Shown here piece after piece: positions 8,877 to 17,176 of a stretch of DNA of 64,000 nucleotides. The stretch spans positions 1,364,001 through 1,428,000 of the forward strand of contig CAWAMS010000002.1 of the NCBI GenBank assembly GCA_963783245.1, in the 5' to 3' direction. How positions within the stretch are numbered: position 1 is the stretch's first letter; each line of letters opens with the position of its first letter. The notes beneath the pieces are model-generated. The model did not search any database, had not been told where the DNA came from, and was given only the letters and a program-made list of their open reading frames with translations. The DNA comes from Bog-473 sp963783245. Its GTDB lineage: Bacteria > Actinomycetota > Acidimicrobiia > Acidimicrobiales > RAAP-2. Position numbers and translations under genes: made by a program.

Positions 8877-9650
8877 GTGCGTCTCGCGGTGGCCGGCGGA
8901 ACCGGGGTAGTGGGCAAGTTCGTGGTCGAGGCGGCGGAGGGCGCCGGGCACGATGTGGTGGCACTGAGCCGGCGCACGGGAGTGGACGTGCGGACCGGCG
9001 CAGGGCTGGCGGACGCACTGCGCGGGGCCGAGGTCATCGTCGACACGACCAATGCGGGGACGACGAACCGGGACAAGGCGACCGCGTTCTTCACCGAGGG
9101 GACGCGCAACCTCCAGACGTTCGGCGCGGAGGAGGGGGCACGACATCTCGTTGTCCTCTCCATCGTCGGTCTCGAACGGGTGCCCGGCTACGGCTACTAC
9201 GAGGCCAAGGTGGCACACGAAACCGCAGCGCAGGCGGGGCCACTCCCGGCGACCGTCGTCCGGGCCACCCAGTTCCACGAATTCCCGGCGCAGATCCTGC
9301 GTTGGACCCGTCACGGCCCATTCGCCGTGGTACCCCGGAGCCGGATTCAGCCGGTGGCGGCGCGCTCGGTCGGCCGCGTCCTGCTCGACGTGGCGCTGGC
9401 GCCGGTGCCCGCGCCGGGGCGGAGTGTACGGCTCGAGGTCGCCGGTCCCGAGGAAGCCGACTTGGTGTCATTGGCGCGCACCGTCGTCCGCCACAGGGGT
9501 GAACGGCTGTGGGTCGTTCCCTTCCGCGTGCCGGGTCGTGTCGGGAAGGCCATGCGTGCCGGGGGCCAGTTGCCGACGCCCGATGCGCACATCGTGGGCC
9601 CGAGCTTCTCGGAGTGGATCGAGGGAGGGGACCTGGCACTGGTGACGTGA
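8877..9650 (+). CDS. NAD(P)-binding SDR/NmrA-like protein
   Basis: An atypical short-chain dehydrogenase-like protein (257 aa) with the N-terminal dinucleotide-binding motif VAGGTGVVGKFVV (residues 4-16) and a later LVVLSIVGLERVPGYGYYEAKV segment containing the Tyr-Lys pair. It resembles NmrA/YwnB-type nucleotide-sensing reductases. The GTG start at 8877 is supported by AAAGGAGG at 8863-8870, 6 nt upstream; a nearer ATG at 8872 is in another frame. It is divergent from the Rrf2 regulator and probably controlled by it. Confidence 0.8.
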   Translation: MRLAVAGGTGVVGKFVVEAAEGAGHDVVALSRRTGVDVRTGAGLADALRGAEVIVDTTNAGTTNRDKATAFFTEGTRNLQTFGAEEGARHLVVLSIVGLERVPGYGYYEAKVAHETAAQAGPLPATVVRATQFHEFPAQILRWTRHGPFAVVPRSRIQPVAARSVGRVLLDVALAPVPAPGRSVRLEVAGPEEADLVSLARTVVRHRGERLWVVPFRVPGRVGKAMRAGGQLPTPDAHIVGPSFSEWIEGGDLALVT

Positions 9651-9772
9651 CGGCGGTCAGCGGCGAACGCCGGCTCGTTCGGAGCGGTGCTTCATTGGCC
9701 CGACCGGGACCGACCCTTCCGGCGAGCACGCGCAGAAAGGCTCCGGCGCCCATGGACTGTGATGGGTGACAC

Positions 9773-10624
9773 CTACCTGGAGAGAAAGTCCAAGATCGTC
9801 GGCGCGAGGCGCGGCCACTCGTCGAAGAAGCTCCCTTTCCCCGCGACCGCCAGTCGCTTGATGCGATTCCACTCGTCCTCGCCCCAAGGGGGGTCGACGA
9901 GTTGGGAGCCCGGGATCAGCCGATGCAGTTCCAGCGAGAGGAACTCGGGATGGTACTCGTCCCCTTTTCCACCACGGAATATCAGCGTCGGGAGCGCGAG
10001 GGCGGCGAGCTCCTCCTCTTTGATCCCGGGCACCGGCGCGTCAGGCATGGGGATGTAGGCGTTCAACCAACGCTTCTGTATGTCGATGAACTCTTGGGTG
10101 TCCATGGCGAGGAGTCGTTCCCGATTGGAAGGGTTGGCGGCCAGGGTGTCGTCCCATTGCGGCAGATCCACCACGGCGGGCATGCCACCGACCAGCGCGG
10201 CGGCGATCACCGGAAGTATGTAGTTCATGGCGAGGTACATGGTGCCGAACACGCCCCCGGACATCCACCACACGACGAGCTTGCTGGCCACATCGGGGTG
10301 GCGCAGGGCTGTCACGAGCGAGAGGCGGGATCCGGCCGAGCCACCGACGAGAACGGCCGGTGCCAACCCGAGTGCCTTCAGAAGTGCGGCGAGGTCATCG
10401 GCGTGCATCTGCGACTCGGATGCACCGGTGAACTTCACATCGGACTTGCCCGTATTGGGGCGGTCCCACAGCAACACCTGATACTGCTCGGCCAACTTTT
10501 CGGCGAGCGGCCGCACGCCGGGATACTCCATGCTGAAGCGTCCACCCGGCGTGAGAACGAGAGGGTCGCCTTCTCCGAGCAATTCGTAGACGATCCGCCC
10601 TCCATTGATGTCCATAGACGGCAT
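9773..10624 (-). CDS. Alpha/beta-fold hydrolase
   Basis: A 283-residue hydrolase-fold protein. It shows the oxyanion region LTPGGRFSMEY, the WDRPNTGKSD strand-turn, and the nucleophile elbow LVGGSAGSRLSL, with Ser near residue 96. The C-terminal portion has FRGGKGDEYHPE, which could hold the acid, and a late region with few histidines (the H in ELHRLIPGSQ). The substrate is not predictable. It is 18 nt downstream of the VWA gene's 3' end and on the same strand, but the family is common and a shared function is not indicated. Confidence 0.8.
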   Translation of the reverse strand: MPSMDINGGRIVYELLGEGDPLVLTPGGRFSMEYPGVRPLAEKLAEQYQVLLWDRPNTGKSDVKFTGASESQMHADDLAALLKALGLAPAVLVGGSAGSRLSLVTALRHPDVASKLVVWWMSGGVFGTMYLAMNYILPVIAAALVGGMPAVVDLPQWDDTLAANPSNRERLLAMDTQEFIDIQKRWLNAYIPMPDAPVPGIKEEELAALALPTLIFRGGKGDEYHPEFLSLELHRLIPGSQLVDPPWGEDEWNRIKRLAVAGKGSFFDEWPRLAPTILDFLSR

Positions 10625-10642
10625 CGAGTCTCCTTTGATCGA

Positions 10643-13172
10643 TCAGATTCGGGCGCGCTGGTCGCCGGTCGGTGATTCTCGACCCGTGGTCGAATCGGTG
10701 TCAAACATCCACCCGGATCGGTTGGTCCTCGTCGAGCGGGCGTCGAGTGCCATTTCGTCAGCATCCTCCACGTCCGCCTTGAGCTTCACCCGGCCGGTCA
10801 TGGCATCCTCGACGTCGACGACGTCGGCCAGCAGTCGGCCGGTCGCGTGCTGCCCGCTCCGGGCCGCCAGCTGCACGGCCCTCCCGAGCTTGTCCGTTGC
10901 CGTTCGCTCCTGTCCGGCCCGACGTGCGTGCAGTCCCTCCTGGATCGCCTGGGCCAGCTCGGCCTGGTCCGTGTAATGGGCCACGGCGTGGCTCATCGGG
11001 GTGAAGAGGCTCACCTCGTCCGTCCAGCTCGCCTTGATCAGAGCCTGGGCGTGCGTGCGCCCGCCGACCATCAGGCTCACCCGTGCCGCCAACATCTCGG
11101 CGTCCAGCGGGCCGGCCGGCACGTCGAGACTGATGTGGTACTCCCGGGTCTCGGTCGTCCACGCACCAGTCGGGATCTCGACGGTGCGCGCGTCGATGAC
11201 GCGGGCACGGGCCGTGAGATCTTCGATGATCGGTGACACCTGCTTGATGAACCTCACGTTGGCCTGCTGTGGAAGACACACCTGCAGGGTGGCTTCCACC
11301 TGCCGCGCCAGCGCCGTATCGATGACGGCCCGGAAGTCGTCCTCCATCTCAACCGGCTGGCGGATGATGTCGACCGACCCGAGGAGGGCCGACGAGATCT
11401 TCCGCAGCTCGCTCACCGCCCAGTCGCTGCCGATCCCCCGACAATCGCACTGGAACCGTCCGACCGAGTCCGCCACGGCCATGTCCAATTCCCACTCGGT
11501 CTCGTCCTCATCTTTGCCGTCGGTCAGGAGTAGTGCGTGGTGGATCGCTCCGGGACGGAGCGCACTCAGCCGTGCGGCCAGGGCGAGCCATCTTCCGATT
11601 GCCGTGCCGCCGACCGGCTGGAGGGCGGCCAACGTCGCCACCGCCTCCCTGCGGGTCGTCGGCGATGCCTGCACCAGCCCGTTGGCCGGCGGGTAGACGA
11701 CCTGGGCGGTCTCCGCCCCGCGCACGACAGCAAACCAGACACCGTCGGGCAGGATCTCGAGGGCGGCACGGGTCGCCTTGCGTAAGGCCCGGATCTTGTC
11801 CCACGGATGACCCATCGACCCGGAGCAGTCGAGCAGGAAGATCTCGACCGCTTCGCGGGACCGCTCGTCGGGTGTTGCGATGTCGGCTGTGATCGAGACG
11901 ATCGCTTCGACCGAGGACCCGCCCGGGGGCAGGTACGGATTCTGGTGACTGCGTGCCGTGAAGACCGCGGTAGGCGGCCGCTCTTCGGCGTCGTCCAGAC
12001 GCCCCGGTGCGTTCGACAGCACGACGGCATCGATGGTCCCGCTGCGAGGGAGGATGCGAGACTGATGACGGGCCGTGCCGAACGCGACGAGCGAGCCCTG
12101 CACCACCCGGCCGGACGAAGAGCGGACCGATCCCGAGATCCGTCCGACCATGGCTTCGATGGTGGACATGGCCGCTCGTGCGCCGCGTCGGGCCGCTCGT
12201 GCGCATGGCCTCATGACGATCACGATGACCGAAGTGACTGGTCGAGTGACCGTGAGCAACCCTCGGCCGATCGCCGCGACACCGGGCCCGACGCAGCGGG
12301 TTGCAACAAAGCGGGCCAGCACAGCCACCGTCGAGAGCGGTGGCGCGCAGGCCCGGTGCACGAGCCGGGCCGCCGACAGCGCGAGGCCCGCAAGCATCCG
12401 GGCGCCTGCTCCACCGATGCGTGCCGCCGACCGAGCCACGGCACGCAGCACCCGCCAGAGCGCCGCGGCCATCATGGCGAGGACTCTGGCCGACATTCTG
12501 CCGACGGCAGCGAGTCCGTCTGCGCTGAGCCTGACGGCGTGGGCGATGGGACGCGCCACGCTGTGCGCAAGGGCGGCGATCAGCCCTGCGCTGGCAACGG
12601 TGGCGGCCCAGAGGGGAGTGAGGATCCAGGTGCACACGCGGAGGACGACGCGACCGAACATGATGAAGGGCTGCACCAGCACCGTCAGCACCAATCTGAC
12701 AAGAGCGAGGCCGGCCGTGCCCACGGCAACGAGCACCCATGCGGCAGAGCGCGGCGGCGCGTCGCAGTGCCGGCGCCAGGAGTCGGCCCAGCATCCCCAG
12801 GGCGACGGCGAGGATGACCAGGACGTCCGTCATCTTCTCGTACGCGCTGGCCGCCGAATGTCCCAACGCCCGGCCGAGCTTTACCAAGCGCCGCCCCGCA
12901 AGGTCGAGCACCCGGCCCACCGCGGCGTCGATGACCCAGAGCCCGTGCCCGCACCAACGCAGGATCAGGCGGAGCGGTCGCAGGAGGCTCCACAGCGATG
13001 ATGCACCCACAACGACGAAGTTGCCGGCGACGTGACCCACGTGGTGCGCGACGACGACCAGCTGGCGGATGGTCCACGCCACGGCGCCGATGGATCCCCC
13101 GGCGAACCGGCGCACGACGAGCTTGCTGATCTCCCACACGGTGGTGAAGGGGAGCAGGGCAAGAGTGAGCAC
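10643..13172 (-). CDS. Membrane-anchored VWA-domain protein (apparent frameshift)
   Basis: Last gene of the PknG operon. The N-terminal half, starting near 13172, is a long series of hydrophobic and Arg/Ala-rich amphipathic segments. The C-terminal half has a von Willebrand A domain with a MIDAS site: FLLDCSGSM (DxSxS), GGTAIGRW (Thr) and LLTDGKDE (Asp). It then has a beta-rich region and ends with VVDVEDAMTGRVKLK, a tail shared with the VWA protein at 14898. The frame changes at about 12755-12765 in a GC-rich string; skipping one base joins LRRAA to AAWVLVAVGTAGLALV. Corrected length is about 842 aa. It is a paralogue of the second VWA gene with a membrane anchor added. Confidence 0.75.
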
Positions 13173-13386
13173 CCGGGTGGCCCGGCCAGCTGATGCGTCG
13201 ACTCCGGTGCCGACCGGCGTCGCCGGCGTGGCAGCAGGAGTGCCGCGTGACGTCCCCCAGCCGTGGATCCCCTATGACGACGACCGGGAGCCGCTGTCGC
13301 TTCCCGGTCCAGCAACGAATATGTGGGCGTCCTGTTCATGCGGACATGGTGCGCCGAACGGGTAAAGACCCGGTAACGGCGCCTCC

Positions 13387-14901
13387 TCAGTCCGGTGTGG
13401 TCGTCGTGCCTCTCTCGTCGGGGGCGGTCCAGCGAAGTTCGGGCTTTTCGAGGACGATCGCCTTTTCGAGGGCGATGATCTCCGGGGAAGGTTCGAGGCC
13501 GTGTTCCTCCCGGAGGATGGATTGGTAGCGCTGGAAGGCCCGCAAGGCGTGTGATTGGCGGCCGGAGCGGTACAACGCCAACATCAGCTGGATCCACCTT
13601 CGCTCGCGCAACGGTTCTTCCTCCACCGCTGCACTCAGATCCGGGAGCACTCCCTGATGGTCGCCCAGTTGCAGGCGGCCTTCGAAGAGGTCCTCCTCGG
13701 CGCTGGCCCGGCGCTCTTGGAGACGAGAGACCTCTCCGGCTCCGGACGGCCCGTCGACAAGGTCGGGGAGTGGCTCTCCCCGCCACAGTTCCAGGGCCCG
13801 GGCCAGCTCGGCTACGGCCGAGCCCGGGTGTCCGGCGAGCAGCAGCTCGCGGCCTCGCCCGGTTCTTCGTTCGAAGCGGAACGTGTCGACCTGGTCCTTC
13901 GTGCCGCGGAGGCGGTAGCCCTGCGGGGTGGTCTCGATGACCTCGGCTCCGAGTGTCTGGCGCAGCGTCGAGATGTAACCCTGAAGGGCCTTGTCGGCGG
14001 TCGGGGGCTCGTTGTGTCCCCACACGTTCCATGCAAGGTCGCCCGTCGAGACGGCCGAGCCGATCCGGAGCGCCAACAGCGCCAGTACGGCCCGCACCTT
14101 TGCAGCGCCCAGCGGTACCGGGGTCCCCTCCACCGACACCTGAAGGGGACCGAGGAGGCATATCTCCATGTGCTGGCGACCCCGGATGACGCCGCGCGTG
14201 TCCTTCGAGGGAAGGGAGACTTCGTGGGATCGCGACCCGCCGACGTCCACGCGCTCCATGGTCAGGGTCGTCCACGCCCCGACGTGGATCTGATCGCCGG
14301 CCCGCAGGGGTACCCGTTCGTTCGCGGGGATCGCATCACGTTCGGCGTTGAGGAACGTGCCATTGGTCGATCCCTGGTCGACCAATGCCCAGCTCCCGTC
14401 CGGCTGCCGCATCAGCACGGCATGCCGGTGCGACACTCCCAGGTCCTCCAGCGAGCCCGACAGGTCGATCTCGGGCTGGATGCCCTTCGACGTGCTGCGC
14501 CGTCCGATGCGGACATGGTCACCGACGAGCGGGAGCCGGCGGGTGTGAGGGGTCGCAGGAAACTCCATGTCCTCGGGGTCCACCATTTCGTAGTACTGCG
14601 GGTCAGGCCGGGCGACCACTTCCCAGAGCTCCTCCTCCCACACGGCGACGCTGTCTGGTGCGTTGAGGGCGTACCCGCATTCGCCACAGATCGGCCCGGC
14701 TTCGCTCGGTGATCCGCAGTTGGCACAGAGGCGGGCGGGTGACACTTCGGCGGACGTGGCTTCTTGGGGTCGTCGCACCGCTCGTCGTTCTTTCCCACCG
14801 GGCCCACCGGGCGACGGATCGGGCGGGCCGAGGGTGATCCCGCACGTGCTGCAGTAATCAGTCGCCTCGGAGGCGTGGCCGGCGGGGCAGGTCGTCGTCA
14901 G
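13387..14901 (-). CDS. Zinc-ribbon / FHA / SARP-BTAD transcriptional regulator
   Basis: Domain order: zinc ribbon 1 (CPAGH..CSTCG, residues 5-21), zinc ribbon 2 (CANCG..CGECG, 59-76), an FHA phosphothreonine-binding domain (about 125-220, with IGRRS, GVSHRHA and STNGTFLN), an OmpR-like winged helix (about 245-330) and a BTAD bundle (about 340-485). The last two define SARP-type activators. A GTG at 14778 would give 463 aa but cuts off ribbon 1. The same frame stays open upstream to a CTG at 14901 that overlaps the stop of the VWA gene as CTGA, giving 504 aa; I prefer this longer form. FHA plus kinase and phosphatase in one operon suggests phosphorylation-dependent transcription control. Confidence 0.8.
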   Translation of the reverse strand: MTTTCPAGHASEATDYCSTCGITLGPPDPSPGGPGGKERRAVRRPQEATSAEVSPARLCANCGSPSEAGPICGECGYALNAPDSVAVWEEELWEVVARPDPQYYEMVDPEDMEFPATPHTRRLPLVGDHVRIGRRSTSKGIQPEIDLSGSLEDLGVSHRHAVLMRQPDGSWALVDQGSTNGTFLNAERDAIPANERVPLRAGDQIHVGAWTTLTMERVDVGGSRSHEVSLPSKDTRGVIRGRQHMEICLLGPLQVSVEGTPVPLGAAKVRAVLALLALRIGSAVSTGDLAWNVWGHNEPPTADKALQGYISTLRQTLGAEVIETTPQGYRLRGTKDQVDTFRFERRTGRGRELLLAGHPGSAVAELARALELWRGEPLPDLVDGPSGAGEVSRLQERRASAEEDLFEGRLQLGDHQGVLPDLSAAVEEEPLRERRWIQLMLALYRSGRQSHALRAFQRYQSILREEHGLEPSPEIIALEKAIVLEKPELRWTAPDERGTTTTPD

Positions 14902-16175
14902 CGTCCTGTCCGTTCCGTGCGCACCGATCGTGACTCGATGATCATCACGTCCACCTCGTCAACCTTGGGTTTGGGTCTCACCCTCCCGGTCTGGGGATCC
15001 TCGATGTCGACCACCTTGGACAACCGGTCCAGCGCCTCGGAGTTGCCCGCTTCGTGCGCCAGACGCGCCGCCTTGCCGAAGAGCCCGGTGGCCTTGCTCA
15101 TGTCGTCGGCCCGCAATGCATCGACCCCCGCCTGCATGGCATCGGCCAGCTCCGTCTCGCCCATGACCTCGGCGACCCGACGGTTGATCTTCGTCGACAA
15201 CGCCTCGTCTTCGGTCCATTTGGCGAGCATGGAGGCCTGGCCGGCCGCTTCGCCGTCGACGACGAGCGTGACCAGTCCGACCCTCTTTTCGTCACCCACC
15301 CCTCCGGGTGGGACGCGCACGCAGAGGTGATAGTCCCTCGCTTCATCGCCCCACGATCCGGTTGGGTACTCGCCGATCAAGGGGCTCGTGTCGACACGCG
15401 CACCGACGAGGTCGACGATGGGCTCCATCTGTTTGAGCACGACGACGGTGCCGCCTTGTGGCGTCCAGACCCTGAGTGTCACCGCGCCGACCTGCTTGTT
15501 GAGGGACGCTTCCATCATGGAAGCGAAGTCCGCCCTCAGCCCGGCCGGGTCCGGGACGATGTCCTGGGTGCCGAGGAGGGCATTGGCGATCTTCTTGAGC
15601 TCGGCCACCGCGAACTCGGCCCCCACCCCGCGGCAGTCGCATTGGAAGACGCCCTCAGCCCGGCGCAAAGCGTCGTCGAGGTCTTCGGCCGACTCGCTCT
15701 CGTTGCGGCCGTCGGTCAGCAGGATCGCGTGCCGGATGCCGGGCCGGCCCCGCAACAGTTCGCTGGTCAGGGTGATCCAGGACCCGATCGCCGTGCCACC
15801 GTCGGCATCGAGCCGCCGCACGGCCTGCTTCGCCTCTTCGCGTGAGGACGGTGTCGCCTGGGCCAGGGGCGGCTCGGAAGGGTAGACCATGTGGGCCTCG
15901 TGGTTGCCCGCCACGACGGCAAATCGGACGCCGTCGGGGAGGCAGTCGATCGCTGCGGCCGTCGCTTCCTTGGCCTGCCGTATCTTGTCGTTTTTCATCG
16001 ACCCCGATGTATCGAGGATGATGACTTCGGCGCGGTCTTCTGGACCGCGCCCCGCCACGTGCGCCCCGGGGGTCGCCGATGTCCCCTCGGCCCTCACCGT
16101 GAGGACAGCGTTCATCAGCGTGCCGCCGGCCGGGAGGAATTCGTTCTGGAAGCATTCGATATGGAACTGCGCCAT
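14898..16175 (-). CDS. VWA-domain protein (TerY-like)
   Basis: A 425-residue cytosolic von Willebrand A protein. The MIDAS is complete: ILDTSGSM (residues 54-60), GGTAIGSW, and LLTDGRNE. After the VWA domain comes a beta-rich segment and a helical end; the tail VVDIEDPQTGRVRPKPKVDE resembles the tail of the VWA protein at 10643. ATG 16175 (MAQFHIECFQNEFL) is supported by GGAGG upstream; a longer in-frame extension to 16382 overlaps the phosphatase gene and is not protein-like. It sits between PP2C and the FHA regulator. Known TerY-P triads combine exactly a VWA protein, a PP2C phosphatase and a kinase. Confidence 0.88.
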   Translation of the reverse strand: MAQFHIECFQNEFLPAGGTLMNAVLTVRAEGTSATPGAHVAGRGPEDRAEVIILDTSGSMKNDKIRQAKEATAAAIDCLPDGVRFAVVAGNHEAHMVYPSEPPLAQATPSSREEAKQAVRRLDADGGTAIGSWITLTSELLRGRPGIRHAILLTDGRNESESAEDLDDALRRAEGVFQCDCRGVGAEFAVAELKKIANALLGTQDIVPDPAGLRADFASMMEASLNKQVGAVTLRVWTPQGGTVVVLKQMEPIVDLVGARVDTSPLIGEYPTGSWGDEARDYHLCVRVPPGGVGDEKRVGLVTLVVDGEAAGQASMLAKWTEDEALSTKINRRVAEVMGETELADAMQAGVDALRADDMSKATGLFGKAARLAHEAGNSEALDRLSKVVDIEDPQTGRVRPKPKVDEVDVMIIESRSVRTERTGR

Positions 16176-16183
16176 TGTCGTCC

Positions 16184-17176
16184 TCACTCCTCCGTTGGGC
16201 TGGCCGGACGTTGTGGTGGCCCGACCGGGATCACCGCGACCGTGATGTTGTCCTGGCCCCCGGCGTCCAGGGCGGCATCGGTCAGCATCCGGGCGATCCC
16301 CGGCGTTGTGGAGGCATCGGCGGGGATGATGCGGGCAAGGTCGTCGGGGTCCTCGAAGTAGTTCCAGAGGCCGTCGGTGCACACGACGAGCAGGCCCGGT
16401 TCGGTCACCTCGAGATCGGTGATCCGGGGCTCGGTCGACTCGGCGTCCGCACCGATCCAGCGCGTGATGGAGTGCGCTTCGCGAGCGCTGAAGGCCACGT
16501 CCGGGGAGACGCCTTCGGCTATTCGCTCTTGCGCCACGGTGTCGTCGACGGTCAGCAGTTGCCCACTGCCGACGGACTCGCCCAACCAGTACGCCCGACT
16601 GTCGCCGACATTGCCCACGACGATCTGTCCGGGTGCGGCCAGGGCCGCGACCATGGTGGTGGACGGTGGCAGCTCACCACTGCGGTCGCCTTCGTCCATC
16701 CCCGCCGCGACAGACCGCTGCGCTTCGTCGAAGGCTTCGTGGAGGAGCTCGTGCAACGCAGACGTGCTGGGCCAATTCGGTGCGTCCATCGCGCGCCGGA
16801 GCACGTCGATTGCCCTGGCCGCCGCCGCTTGGGCCGCCCGGTAGGCCCTGGAGGTGGACCCCACCCCGTCGCACACCGCGACCGCCGACCGGTCACCGGC
16901 GGAGAGCAGGGCCACCGCGTCCTCGTTGCGCTCGCGGCGCCAGCCCCGGTCCGAGATCGCCGCCAGTGGTCCCTCGGCGAGTCGGATCTGTTGCAGTTTC
17001 TCCGGGGACACCGACCCTTCGATGCCCGGTGCGGCGGCGTCGCCGCCCTCGCCCAGGAATGGTTCGGTGCCGGTGCGGAGCTTGGTGCCGCAGACCTCGC
17101 AGAACCGCTCACCTTCGAAGACGGTGGACCTGCATGCCGGGCAGGTGTCGATGGTGATCTCGCCGGCTTCGCTCAC
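16184..17176 (-). CDS. PP2C-family Ser/Thr phosphatase with N-terminal zinc ribbon
   Basis: A 330-residue metal-dependent protein phosphatase. The N-terminus has a small zinc ribbon (C12, C15, C26, C29: CPAC..FCEVCG). Then follow the PP2C motifs: RGWRRERNEDA, VAVCDGVGS (metal-binding Asp), VGNVGDSRAYW, LLVVCTDGLWN and GGQDNITVAVI. It is translationally coupled to pknG, whose stop it overlaps by 4 nt, and is the likely opposing enzyme for that kinase. The reuse of a zinc ribbon shared with the kinase and the FHA protein suggests a common docking partner. Confidence 0.92.
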   Translation of the reverse strand: MSEAGEITIDTCPACRSTVFEGERFCEVCGTKLRTGTEPFLGEGGDAAAPGIEGSVSPEKLQQIRLAEGPLAAISDRGWRRERNEDAVALLSAGDRSAVAVCDGVGSTSRAYRAAQAAAARAIDVLRRAMDAPNWPSTSALHELLHEAFDEAQRSVAAGMDEGDRSGELPPSTTMVAALAAPGQIVVGNVGDSRAYWLGESVGSGQLLTVDDTVAQERIAEGVSPDVAFSAREAHSITRWIGADAESTEPRITDLEVTEPGLLVVCTDGLWNYFEDPDDLARIIPADASTTPGIARMLTDAALDAGGQDNITVAVIPVGPPQRPASPTEE

